A stretch of 64,000 bases of DNA from Agrypnia vestita (Eukaryota > Arthropoda > Insecta > Trichoptera > Phryganeidae): NCBI GenBank assembly GCA_016648135.1, contig JADDOH010023030.1, positions 62,001 to 126,000 of the forward strand, read 5' to 3'. Numbering within the stretch: position 1 is the stretch's first letter; each line of letters begins with the position of its first letter. This document shows, piece by piece, positions 47,300 to 58,150 of this stretch. A model generated the notes under the pieces. That model saw only the letters and a list, made by a program, of their open reading frames with translations. It had not been told where the DNA came from and searched no databases. The position numbers were made by a program, and so were the translations under genes.

Positions 47300-48120
47300 A
47301 GATGGTAGTCTCGGGCACAGAGCCTACAGAAAGCCGACTCACACGAACCGCCACTTGCATGCAGATTCACATCACCACCCAGCGCAGAAGAGGGGTTTAA
47401 TTGATACCTTAGCTACGAGAGCTAAAAGAATATGAAGAGAAGAACATCTGCAGGAGGAGATTCTTACACTGAGCGACGCGCTAGAAAGCAATGGATACCA
47501 AAGACGGCAGATACGGCACATCATAAGAGCCAAATCTAATAGCTCCGAGAAAAACACAAAAGCTGAGATCAAAGGGATTGCTTTCTTGTCTTATATCCAT
47601 AATGTAACAGACAGGATTGCCAAAGCGCTCAAGAAACGGAAGATTAAGACAGTGTTCGGCACAAACAACAAGGTTAAGGACCTCTTAAGACCAGTGAAGT
47701 GAGACAGATGATGTTTATAGGCTCAACTGTCAAAATAGCGATAAAGTGTATGTGGGACAAACAACACGCACGATTTCATAGAGGGTTGATGAGCATAAAA
47801 GAGCATGCAAACTCGGTCACCCGGAAAAATCGGCATTAGCTGAGCACTTTCTAGATACGGGCCACCATTTTTCATTTGAGCCGAAAATCCTAGGAAAGCC
47901 CAAAAGTCACCATACGCGCCTGGTCAAAGAAGCAATTGAAATACACAAGCACCCGGTAAACATTAATAGGGATGACGGTCTTAAGTTAAAAACCTCGTGG
48001 TATTCAGCGCTGCAGGAGAAATCAAAATCGACGACCCGCACAGTCCGACATCCGTTAGTAGATACACAACACACTACATCAAGATACACACACCCTGCAC
48101 TGACACGGTACTGCAATCCA
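47300..48120 (+). pseudogene. Penelope-like element: reverse-transcriptase C-terminus plus GIY-YIG endonuclease
   Basis: The retroelement protein is read from [20 protein letters not shown] and [20 protein letters not shown] (thumb and connection region), through LQEEILTLSDALESNGYQRR and YIHNVTDRIAKALKKRKIKT, into the GIY-YIG nuclease. The nuclease part reads VYRLNCQNSDKVYVGQTTRT, EHKRACKLGHPEKSALAEHF, DTGHHF, RLVKEAIEI and NINRDDGLKL...W. VYVGQT stands for the YIG motif. Interruptions include a stop after ATRAKRI, a stop and a frame change near 47700, and a stop in TIS-stop-RVDEH. The polymerase active site lies upstream of what remains, so the copy is 5'-truncated. It ends within bases of a TTAA transposon terminus at 48126. 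Confidence 0.85.
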
Positions 48121-48125
48121 GTACT

Positions 48126-49215
48126 TAAGGGGTTATATACAGTGAGAATTTTTTTCTCTCTGATGGCATCGTCAACACTTATTTCTCTAGCTGGGTGTGG
48201 ACATTTTATTTCGACAATTTTATCCTCTTCTACAAGTCCATCTGGACTTACTCCTAAAAATGGCAATTTTTTGTCAATAAATAATCCACATATTTTTATA
48301 GGAATCTTCCGATATGTTTCTAGTTGATCACGCGCAAGGTGTTGATGACTTTGGCCATGTTGAATGGACTGGATATGATCTAATTTTTTTTTTCGGTCAT
48401 TATATTTTTCACCAAAGGTCCATATTTAATTAGCACGCTTCCCCAAAAACAGATAATATAAGCCGTAATTTACTCCTGGCGATTCGCTCCTGGCGTGATT
48501 TGATTGATTCAGCTTGGAGAAGAGTTCTTATTTTCAGGGTGTGGCGATCTACGTCAGTCAAAGTAATATTTTCCATATGTTTAGTCTTAGAAAAATTCAA
48601 ATCGGCCTCACCCAGGTCAGATTTTTCATAAGAATCACCGTAATTTTTATCATTGTGACTTTTAGTAGCCTTCATGGTTATAAAAGTATTTGATTTATCT
48701 ATTCTCTTGTTTTTCGCTGATGCCAATCTTTTGATATATCTTTTAGTTTCAAGTCGTTTGATTAATTTTTTTTTGTCTTGAATACTGACGACTTCTCTTG
48801 ACGACTCTCGACGAATCTTGAGACTACTGACCACATCGGTTACACATCGTCTTGCATGAGATTGTCTGTAATTTTTTCGTCTGTATTTTTTTCGTTTTCT
48901 TATTTTTTTTATTCGTTTTCAACCAATAAACTTTGCTATCACACCATTGAAAATGACGGCTAGATTGCTGTTCACATTATGCATCAGGCTTGTTGCATTA
49001 TTCACCAATCTGGAAATGAATTTCAATATGGCTGAACATATTAATTAAACCCCTGAACTTTTCATTATTAATACTAGATTTTTTTTCTCTGTTTGATTCT
49101 TCATGTTTAATCAGTTTTTTTGCAATAGTAGGGTTGGCATGAGCTATAATTATCAAAAACGTGGTGTGGAGCATTAAAAAAATCTTGCTTCAGTTCTCGA
49201 ACTTCTAAAGTTTTG
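48126..49215 (-). mobile_element. TTAA-type transposon carrying a YqaJ nuclease gene; one end seen
   Basis: TTAAGGGGTTATATACAGTG at 48126 has the same TTAAGGGGTTA start as elements A and B. The next bases run directly into the end of the YqaJ coding remnant on the minus strand. I could not find the opposite terminus; a different repeat (D) starts near 49253, so the far end is probably lost. The terminus also marks the point where the Penelope-like coding sequence stops. Confidence 0.55.
48140..49210 (-). pseudogene. Transposon protein with YqaJ (lambda-exonuclease-like) nuclease domain, frameshifted
   Basis: Read on the minus strand: LKQDFFNAPHHVFDNYSSC and YYC; a frameshift; LMHNVNSNLAVIFNGVIAKF, IG; a basic stretch with ARRCVTDVVSSLKIRRE; the NYGDSYEKSDLGEADLNFSK linker; SKLRLILSVFGEAC; then, after more frame changes, LDHIQSIQHGQSHQHLARDQ and ICGLFIDKKLPFLGVSPDGL, followed by VEEDKIVEIKCPHPA. 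The last part is the YqaJ/lambda-exonuclease core: the Asp of SPDG and the Glu and Lys of EIK, the metal-binding set, are all kept. The upstream part matches, from memory, the arrangement of arthropod YqaJ-domain proteins found in transposons. The domain is cut off after DDAIREKKI by the TTAA terminus. At least three frame changes make it a pseudogene. Confidence 0.8.
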
Positions 49216-49252
49216 TTAGATTAAGCAAAATTCACAATTCTATTTCTATTGA

Positions 49253-50041
49253 TTATGATTCCGTCTTCATCTTTATTTTTGGAGAGAAATGGTGGAGAAA
49301 TGTCATCCATGTAACCCGCCGGGTCCTAGAGAATAGGTATTCTAAATTTGGATCAGATCGGTCGAATGGTACAGATTTTCGTGGAATATATATCAGGAAA
49401 GAGGGAGATGTAAAGGGGAAGAGGGGAAATTTCACCCGTATTACCCACATATAAGTATGCTAAATTTGGATCAGATCAGTAGAAAGGTACAGATATACAT
49501 GGAAAAATATTAGGGAAGAGGGAGAGATAAAGAGGGAGGGAGAAATTTCACCTATGTTACCCACCGTATCCGAAAAAAGTTTGAAAAATTTGGATCAGAT
49601 CGATTGAACGGTATAGATTTGCATGGAAAATATATTAGGAAAGGGTGAGATGTGAAGGGAAGGGGGGGGGATTTCACCTGTGTTACCCATCGTATCCCAA
49701 AGAATAAATATGCAAAATTTGAATCATATCAGTCAAACGGTGCAGATTTGCATGGAAAATATATCAGGGGGAGAGGTAAAGGGAAAGGGGAAATGTCAAT
49801 AAAATATATCGAAATCAGACAATCAATTCTCGAGATATCATCAAAAATGCCGTTCATACAAAATGTATGAGAAAAAGAATTTTCTACATCATTTTATTTG
49901 TGATTTTTCCGAATTTTTAATAGTTATTCTGCTATTCGGGGTGGAGACAAATCCAACAAATCGAAGATTATAAAAATCGGTCCAGCCGTTCTTGAGTTAT
50001 AAATGGTGTAACTAACCCGACTTCGTTTATATATATAGATT
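49253..50041 (+). repeat. Dispersed repeat D, copy 2 with four internal units
   Basis: Units of about 116-129 bp are marked by (G)T(T/A)ACCC at about 49311, 49440, 49556 and 49682. Each holds AAATTTGGATCAGATC.GT, ACAGATT, GGAAAATAT and a GA-rich stretch. The right end is GACTTCGTTTATATATATAG. It belongs to the same family as 8211 and 59467. The family's class is not clear to me. Confidence 0.75.
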
Positions 50042-51569
50042 ATAAATTAAGGACAGCTAAGTAATGAAATGTACATATACTGTAATGAAATCCTTGAGTT
50101 TAAACTGTAAATACAGTTTTGCAAGATGTAAAAAAACATTTTTTTTTTTAAAGTAGGTTTGAGTAGGTTTCCGAGACAGACTTGAGCTCGCGACCACTTG
50201 GTTACTAGGCGAGTGCTAGGCTTATTCAAATTTATTTATATTTTGCAAGTATTTGAATACTCAACTGTCTCAATACTCAATTCAATTCTCAAATAAAATC
50301 CCAAATTTGCCAGAGTTATGGGCTTGTGCCCTTAAGTATTCTGTAAAGCCATTCTGGAACGATTCGTATTTCCATATGATCATTACTGATTAAACTATTC
50401 GCGCACTCTGAAACCCTGCCGGAAATTAAATATGCTGTCCATTCACTTCTAACGGCATTCCACTGGATTCCATGGATGAGCTACACTTGACCTAATAACT
50501 GTGTAGCTTTTGTCGTTTCAATGTACGATTATCAGGATAATGTTGGCACCAAAAGATCGTATTTAATCTAAGGGCTTTGAATGAAGTAAAAAGTAGTAAA
50601 AGTCATTTAATAAATGTAAATACGAGAACGTTTCATTTGGTTATAAAACTCATACTTCTGACGTGTATATCATCGTAAGTTCATGGATTAATCAATCCAT
50701 TATATTACTCTGATATGCATAACTTCTGTATATTTGTGGCTTGGCTTGTTAACGATTGTTAATTAATAATTAATTTTACAATTGCATTTGTTTACAGATT
50801 TTGTAAGAATTGGATTATTATAATACTAAAATGACTTATTACAAAACAAAAAAAATAGAAATAATTGTCACAACAGACAGGAATCAGCACCACCACGGTT
50901 AAACAAGTAGGAGCCCGTATTGTTGTGGTTCTAAAATTACCTTAAAGAACGAACCCAGAGATAAATGATTTGGTGTACCCCAGGAACCATGAAATAATCA
51001 CAGGACCTATTTTAATTACTATGTATCTTAAACAATGTCTTAAAATTACCGTTAAATTGGCGGTGACACAGCCTGGTGTGTCTCTCTGTGACACTGCCCT
51101 AATACTAAAAATGAAAATCTTTGAACGACAAGAGAAAATGAGCTATTAAAAATATATATAAAAAATATATTTTAATATATTTAAAACAAAAATAAGAAAA
51201 CAATAATTTCCGAAATCGGTTGATAAAATAAATAGGTTCGAGTGGTTATAAACAAAATTCACTATAAATTAGATTTACTGTAGGTATTACTGTAAATTTG
51301 ATTTACTGTATTACTAATTTATTGTATTACTGAAAAAATTTCGGCATAATACATATTGTTGAAAAATTAATTCGAAACAATGCGCTAATACAAAAAATAA
51401 TTGAATTAACGTTGAATTGAATATTATTAAACGGATTGCGACTGTTAATTTTGATACTAAGTTAATAGATAATATATATTAAATAAAAAGTATAAGAATA
51501 TTTTTTTGAAATCTTTTGTTTATATTATTTATTGAATTGGCGTTAACTATGTGGAATGACATATTATAA
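50042..51569. other. AT-rich DNA, possible SINE head at 50150-50230
   Basis: The minus strand near 50165-50222 has TAGCACTCGCC and GGTCGCGAGCTCAAGTC, which are spaced like a decayed A/B-box pair. No clear tail follows. The rest is unassigned. Confidence 0.3.
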
Positions 51570-51770
51570 TTTTTTTTTTTCTTTTTTTTTTTAGAAAATA
51601 GAGACGCGAACACGGAATACGTGTCACATCAATATTCTTACTATTTTCAAACTAAGCTAAACGCTTGTGCTATGAAAATAGGACTAACTTGCTAGTCTGG
51701 AGTGAGGTTCGAACCCACAATCTTTGGATCACGAGGCGAGTGTCCTAACCACAGGACCAACAAGTTACTC
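51570..51770 (-). mobile_element. tRNA-derived SINE with poly-A tail
   Basis: The minus strand has TGGTTAGGACACTCGCC (A-box region) and GGTTCGAACCTC (B box). A body with GCAAGTTAGTCCTAT, GAAAATAGTAAGAATATTGA and TTCGCGTCTCTATT follows, then an A-rich run at 51570-51592. The body is nearly the same as in the plus-strand copy at 54530. Confidence 0.75.
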
Positions 51771-51910
51771 GTATATAAATATATCACTTGGTGTTGACTA
51801 AGACCACTTGTGAGTTTAGGACTACACTACTAGTTTCGACAGTCGTGTTACACTAGTCGTGTAGTCCTAAACTCACAAGTGGTCTTAGACAAGTGATATA
51901 TTTATATATA
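51771..51910. mobile_element. 137-bp fold-back MITE next to the SINE head
   Basis: TATATAAATATATCACTT and, after a small gap, CTAAGACCACTTGTGAGTTT AGGACTACAC recur inverted on the right arm. The loop region contains ACTAGT words. It starts within a few bases of the 5' end of the SINE at 51570-51770. Confidence 0.85.
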
Positions 51911-52499
51911 ATTATCTTTTGTTTACGCACCAGTATTCGATATTGAAAAGCATTGTAGAAAAAACGTATTTATAAATAATCAAATTTCAATTTAATTGTT
52001 AAAAAATCCCAAATTCTGTTCAACCAGCTTTGTATACCAATAATAAATAAAAAAAGTATATTTTAAACAATAAGGATAAGGATGATATTTTTTTTAAATT
52101 GGGGGTTTACAAATTGATTTGTAATGATTGTAATTATTATTATATATCAAAAACGTGTACAAATTTTGATGTTAGTATTAAGGAACACTAAAGGTGTTTA
52201 AGAAGCAATAATTATTTCGAATTATCTAATTAACTTTTGGAAACGGATCATTCTTTTGATATAAATAAGGGTTTATAAATTTTACATAAAAATTATACAG
52301 GATTACAGTCGGAAAAATTAGAAACTTTAGAAAGAAGAAAAAAATTTAATAGTGAATTAAACATTGTAAATAAACAGGTCCTCTTTACATCTTTTAAATA
52401 TTCATATTCATACTTAATTATTTATTCGTCCGCCATACATTTATTTATTGTCTTTGTTAAGTTATTGTCTATACTTTGATTTTTTACAATTAAAACACG
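51911..52499. other. AT-rich DNA, nothing recognised
   Basis: No feature was seen. Confidence 0.4.
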
Positions 52500-52550
52500 T
52501 TTTATCCTGATGAAAAGACAATTGGTCCCGAAACATGGTAGTATTTTCAA
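52495..52550 (+). ncRNA. Hammerhead-ribozyme-like motif 6
   Basis: The plus strand reads UAUC, CUGAUGA, a loose stem II (GAC/GUC with an AAUUG loop), GAAA, C-AUG-G and UA. Both boxes are consensus. Stem III would be A-U and C-G with a three-base loop, and cleavage after UA. Stem I is weak by eye. No Penelope coding sequence adjoins it. Confidence 0.55.
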
Positions 52551-53120
52551 CAAATTAGAAAACAATGTAAATTCTTATTAATTATATAAATTATACAAAA
52601 AAAATACTAATGTAAATCTGCTATAATTGTAAAAGTAGTATTACCTACTATTCTAATTCTAATAGACGATTTTTTCAAAATTATAAACCGCGCAGCGCAA
52701 GCACCATCTTCATTCTTTGGTTCAGAAGAGGAAAACATTAGGCACGCAGCACACATTACTAGCGAGACCGGGAATAGCTGCGGGGTCTGCTCGCTGCCGG
52801 GGTCAGTGGCCCGTGGTGTCGTGGTGCACTTTCCGACCTCCGGGAAGATAAAACACGTCCGAAGATGATAAATGGCTTTCTTTTGCACTTGCGGAAGAGT
52901 CCACGCTGGGCTCGCTTTACGGCCGACGGGCTTCACAACCGTTTCCGACCAGGTCCGCCAGCTCCCGCGGTGGACTGTACATCACGAGTGCGACTGTACA
53001 TCGCTGCATCCAAACACTCGCTTTGGAGTTCATCGATGCGTTTCTACACGGTCATAATATGATCATATGTACAGTATACCCAGCGATATATTTTTAAAAA
53101 GAAAAAACTAATCCATAAAA
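52551..53120. other. GC- and CpG-rich island (52680-53040)
   Basis: About 350 bp is much richer in GC and CG than its surroundings. Minus-strand frames include a short hydrophobic start (VSLVMCAACLMFSSSEPKN) and, nearer the 3' side, an ATG in good context beginning MKMVLALRG, but no clear splice donor. It could be the promoter and first exon of a host gene transcribed leftward, or an old LTR. No family was recognised. Confidence 0.3.
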
Positions 53121-53505
53121 ACGAAGTTTTTATTATACTCCCTTTCTCATTTACCAGTGGAAACTGGTTTGGCGCTTAACCTACGCGTTGGGCTACGGTC
53201 GGGCGACGCTGCGAAAGGGAGTAATAAAAAATTTCCAAAAATCCAAAATTATACTATAATCAGGTTTAGTGTCTACCAGATGCGTCGAAATATTTTCATA
53301 CAACTTACTCAGTTATTAAAAATTTCTAAAAATCCAAAATAATACTATAATTATTTAATTTTTTTAACGAAAATTTGATAGATCTTCTTGATCGTCGCCA
53401 CGAGTCTGCTTGCAAAGTTTCAGCTTGATTGGATCACGGGAAAGGGGTTAAAAATCGATCCAAAGTTTTTGCGTCAAAGAAACAGACAGACGCCACGAGT
53501 AGCAA
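53121..53505. repeat. Dispersed repeat C, copy 2
   Basis: Closely similar to 7793-8185 over its length, including the terminal TTTTTATTATACTCCCTTTC/GAAAGGGAGTAATAAAAA hairpin, TGATAGATCTTCTTGATCGT and the CAGACGCCACGAG end. Confidence 0.75.
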
Positions 53506-54288
53506 AGGAGTAAAAAGAATATGAACAAGAGATATCACACAATTCAAAAACGTTCACGAAATATGCAAGCCAAATTGGTTATGTTCTGTGCACTTTTAAT
53601 CCTCATGATTAATCGATCTACCATGTATTTTCTATTTTAATAGTAATATCGCAATACTGAAAAAATACATAAACAAAAACATTCATGGAACACATGTATT
53701 TATGTGTTAAAAATATTTATTTTCCATGTAATACATGTGAAGTTAATGCGAATAGTAGCGATACAAATTAAATTAGAAGAAAGGAACGTCTTTCCTTGAG
53801 ATAAACCTAAGGTAAAAGTGTTGCCCGTGGAAAAGTAGTTTTATTACATCTCTCCAACCCCAGCGGGATTTAATTACTTTCGAAAGGGAAAAAGCACTTT
53901 CTCCCAAAAAGGCATGCTTGGAAATTACTTAACAGAAAAGTTTTTTTCCCGTTAAAAGGGTAATGGGAAGATCTGTAAATTGTCACACACACACCAACTG
54001 GAAACTACCACAGCGACATTAACACTCATTTTGTAGCGTGTAGAAAATGAAATTTGTTATATTGTTGATCCACCATCAAAAATATTATCGTATATAGAGA
54101 AAGTTCGGCTAAATCCAAGATAATGGCCCCATTGCATATACAACGAAAATGATTATTTCACTATATTATTGAATGTGCTAATAACAAAATGAAAGATAAT
54201 TTACGTTTATAAAGTAAGTATTAAATAAGATATTACGCTTTAAGTTTCGAAAAATGCACTGCATATTTTAACATTTCGTAGGCAATAT
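53506..54288. other. AT-rich DNA, nothing recognised
   Basis: No feature was seen. Confidence 0.4.
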
Positions 54289-54368
54289 ACGAGGTTAGGT
54301 TAGGTTATTAGGTTTGGTTAGGTTAGGTTATTAGGTTTGGTTAGGTTAGGTTATTAGGTTTGGTTTGT
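54289..54368 (+). repeat. TTAGG-related tandem array
   Basis: A unit of about 23 bp (TTAGGTTAGGTTATTAGGTT plus TGG) is repeated about three times. It is built of TTAGG units, the common insect telomere repeat, with ATTAGGTTTGG variants. It may be an interstitial telomere-type or simple satellite array. Confidence 0.8.
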
Positions 54369-54528
54369 TTAATTTAGATTACGATTATTTTAGTTAGATT
54401 AAATTAAGAGGACATTAAATTATATAGTGAAATACTTATTTTCATTGTATGAACAACGTGACCATATTCTTGGATTATTCCGAAAGTTCTATTAAAAATA
54501 GAAAATATTTGAGTAACTTATCGGTTAT

Positions 54529-54700
54529 TTGAGTAACTTAGTGGTTATGACTCCCGCCTAGTGATCCAATGATTTATGGTTCGTGCTCCATTCCAGAATA
54601 CCAGCAAGTTAGTCCTATACTCAAGCTTTAGTTTAGTTTGAAAATAGTAAGAATATTGATGCGACACGTGTTCCGTGCTCGCGTCTCTATTAAAAAATCA
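54529..54700 (+). mobile_element. tRNA-derived SINE, second copy
   Basis: TAGTGGTTATGACTCCCGCC (A-box region) and a decayed B box GGTTCGTGCTCC are followed by the same body as 51570-51770: GCAAGTTAGTCCTAT, GAAAATAGTAAGAATATTGA, CGTGTTCCGTGCTCGCGTCT and CTATTAAAAAA. A GAGTAACTTA word is duplicated just in front. Confidence 0.7.
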
Positions 54701-55436
54701 ACAAGTACGTCCTATTTAGACAATTTGAATTGTATGAATGAAATATTTTGAATGGTAATTTTTTTGAAATGTAGATAAAATATATGTAAGTAATTTGGTA
54801 GCGCATACCTGGAGTAGAGAACCCGCAAAATTTGTAACCATGTAAAATTGGTGTCATAAACATATATGTGCACACATAGCAGGCTAGGTAGCAAAAAACC
54901 AATTCATTCATCATCGAGAACATGAAATAGCCTCAATATTGAGTGTTAATCCATTTTAGTTTGATGGGTGTATCGTAATATGAATCACGAATATACAAGG
55001 GGAACGTGACTTAATGGATGTGAATAAATCATTATTTTAAATAAATTCTGAAAATGCTCCAATTATTGGCGCGGGGCATACCTGTCTAGAGATTTATTGT
55101 GTACAGGTTAAGTGAATTGCCTTCAAAATCGGCAGGTACTTCATTAGTACCATTTAGGTGAATAAAAAGTTAGTGTAGGTGTATATTCAAAACTAAATAA
55201 AACATAAATGATGAATGGGAATGATGGAAAAGGAATATTAATCATATTAATTATTGAATGCACATGTTCCACAATGTTTGCTGTAATTATTCATGGAAAA
55301 TTTATTGAACTGGAGGCGAACGAGACTTAATTAATTGTAATTGAATTAGTGCCCAGAAAAACGTGATGTGGAGATTAACGAATCTTTCCAGGTGGAAAAA
55401 ATAACTAATATGGTGAAACATTTTGTATTAAAATAT
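54701..55436. other. AT-rich DNA, no supported gene
   Basis: Frames at 54690-54923 are hydrophobic by composition only. Confidence 0.35.
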
Positions 55437-55836
55437 TGTCACGGGTAGAGGCTGCTGGAGACGAACTATTGTCGCTGGGTAACAATTTATTTATCACTTG
55501 CTAGAACACTTGAATGTCACACGTAAGTAATCGCACTTATTTAAATCACCAGGTATTTCGCTCGATTATTTCGCTTAAAATCTGTCGCTCCGATTATCTC
55601 ACGACTGGCCACTCCGGCCGCCGTTCCGCGGCTGATATCGTACCGATAGAAATGTCAAAACAAATTCAATCTACGCAGCTATCGGTCCCGTTTTATATAC
55701 GCAATACGTTACTCTTTCGAACTTTCTACTATTTTCTAGTGTATGTAATGTAATATCACTATGTAAGTGATCTTATTGTTGTCATCGACGTATTACGAGG
55801 GATTCAGTACGCAATCTTTTTTCCCATTTCTTTACA
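55437..55836 (-). mobile_element. Solo LTR with 4-bp target duplication
   Basis: The 400-bp unit starts TGTCACGGGT and ends CTTTACA, giving the TGT...ACA border. ATAT flanks both sides (55433-55436 and 55837-55840). On the minus strand a TATATAAAA box (about 55692-55700) precedes a GC-rich stretch, and AATAAATTG (about 55480-55490) is a polyadenylation signal 45 bp from the end. No internal region is attached, so it arose by recombination between two LTRs. Orientation follows the TATA/AATAAA order. The superfamily is probably Ty3-like. Confidence 0.75.
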
Positions 55837-56149
55837 ATATTATTATGTTTTTTTCTTTCAAATTTGTCTATGTATGTTTCGTGTTTTGTTATACTTAATA
55901 TGTCTATAAACTTTATTACCACATTTATTTTAACTAAGTATAACTTAAATCTGAGAATACGTGTATATGTTACAAAGTGTTAAATTTCGATAATGTATGC
56001 CTTAACTAGTACAAGTATGAGCTAATATATACCTATATATACATTATAGAAAATGAATGTATATATACACTATACTGGTTAACATTATCAAAATTAACTA
56101 TTGTCGATAACATGTATATTTTGAGTATATATTTAATAAATAATATAGA
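55837..56149. other. AT-rich spacer
   Basis: No feature was seen. Confidence 0.4.
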
Positions 56150-56600
56150 TGTGGTGGCCCAAGACGCATACACACACACGCCCGTGTAATGAGGTACTGC
56201 ATACGCTGACATCGAAAACGGCAGGCCGTCGCCCTCGATACAAAGGCCGAGGCAAGCACGCTGAGGACAGCAAACAGGCGACAAAATAAGCCGGACCAAT
56301 GACCGAGTACAAAGGCAATGGAGCACGGAAATCATAACCCCGAGCCTTTGTTCTGGATCACTATATAAATCGGCGCCTGCAGAGCCGGGTATCTCAATCG
56401 CCCAGTGTCATTCTTACGGCGAAGCGTTCCCCGATCGAAGCCTCACTTCTCGGGAAGCTACCTATCGAGCGGAAGCTCTCGTCATTTATCGATTCATTAT
56501 TGTGTAACTGTAATTACTATACTTGTAACTTTTGTCAACAATTATACTTCAAATAAATTCTGTTAAACCATCGCGACATTTACATCATCAACAGAGATCT
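56150..56600 (+). mobile_element. LTR of a Ty3/BEL-like retrotransposon
   Basis: Starts TGTGGTGGCCC. CTATATAAATCGG at 56361 is a TATA box, and CAGTGTCATTCTTACGG about 40 bp later fits an initiator. AATAAATTCTG at 56552 is the polyadenylation signal, and the unit ends near CATCATCAACA. Downstream, GGAGTGGTGACC with CCGGAGGGCTCATCCACC may be leader sequence. No gag-pol follows, and no target duplication was identified. Confidence 0.6.
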
Positions 56601-58150
56601 CCGACTCTACAAACGGAGTGGTGACCTTTGAGTTCAACTCTATCCAAAACCGGAGGGCTCATCCACCTCCAAATAGATAAGAGATGATAATAACATACAA
56701 TCATCAAAATCATAGTGTTGGGGTACTCGGGCAACATTATTCCACTACGCGCTGACTGAATTGCGACAACACCGCCATATGTGCGCCAATTTGAACGTTC
56801 TTTATTATTACGGTGCGATTGTTCCGCTAGCTGAAGACTTGTTATTCCATTAAAAACTCGATTTTAACAAAGAGTCGGATGTCACGTTTTCCGGGCACTA
56901 ATTCAATAATAGGTACATGATCGCACACTTTTCTAAACAGTTGTGTGTTGCACAGATGCGCTTTCGCGATATCGAGTTTACCTAAGATGACACTCGAAAG
57001 CGTAATTAATTAGTAATTATACTAACATAATAAACAGATTGCTAAATACATTTGATTAGTCAGGTTTATCCAAGAGTATTATGAGGAGGGGGAGGAATCT
57101 TCAAACTAAAAATATATGTTTCAAATGTACGAGCGGTGTTTTTATCTAAATATAAAAGTAACTACAGCATTTTTGCAAATCTGCATATATCAAAAAAGAA
57201 AAAGCATGTTATTTATTGTTTATTGTTTTTATTTTATTGTTATTTATAGTTATTTATTGACTCATAATAGTTTTATACAGTTTTGTCCTCAATTAATTAA
57301 ACACATACTCATATATATGGTGCGTGATGTTGATCATCTAATATGTACATATACACAACATACATACAACCGTATCGTATCAATACTGAAAAATACATAT
57401 ACGTACAAATGTACATACCGAATAAAGTCTACTGGCTTTTGTATTACGTGATTTTTTTTTAATTTGTCACAACATTTGACTTTAGCCACAGCAACAATTT
57501 CGTAAAGTCGACGCGATTCCAGTGCGATATCTTTGTTTGTCATCATTATAAACAGATGTTATAAAACCCAATATATACAATAAAAATGTAAAACTTTTTT
57601 AGCAAAGCCTTGAGATGTAGATTGTAAGATATATAACTATACAAACGAAAACCAGATACAAATCAAAAAACAATAAGCATATTAAAAAAACATGCTTTTA
57701 TAAAAAATGACAAAAATGAGATTATTTTATAATAGTTCCTTTACTAAGATCGATCACACTATACGTGTATGTCAATATAATCCAAAGCGTAACTTATCAT
57801 CAAACTACATGGATATTTTTATTGAATGATTTGTAGCCTTCTATAGATGGGCGCCCATATTTTTACTGGTATAAAGTAAGTAGGTACCCATTGTTTCAAA
57901 TTACTTGATTGTATTTAAAATTTAATCTACATTATTCTTATCAGATTATTATATTCACAATATATCACAGTATTTACTAAAATCCAAAGATGCCAATGTT
58001 GACTTGTAGTGTATTTTTTTTAATTTATAAAAAGCATCTACACACAAAAAGGGTAAAATGTTTGCCTCAACACGTGCACAGTCTGAGGTTGGTGCTATGC
58101 TTTTGTGCGTACATTATAAAGTTTTAACAATCTGACCGATAATCATCCGT
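56601..58150. other. Possible LTR leader, then AT-rich DNA
   Basis: 56601-56660 may be retrotransposon leader. The remainder shows no gene; the 111-codon frame at 57116-57451 is Tyr/Ile-rich from AT-rich DNA. Confidence 0.35.

Noticed and set aside
56033..56335. 100-codon minus-strand frame
   Set aside because: It lies across an LTR with its own TATA and polyadenylation signals on the other strand and has no known motif.
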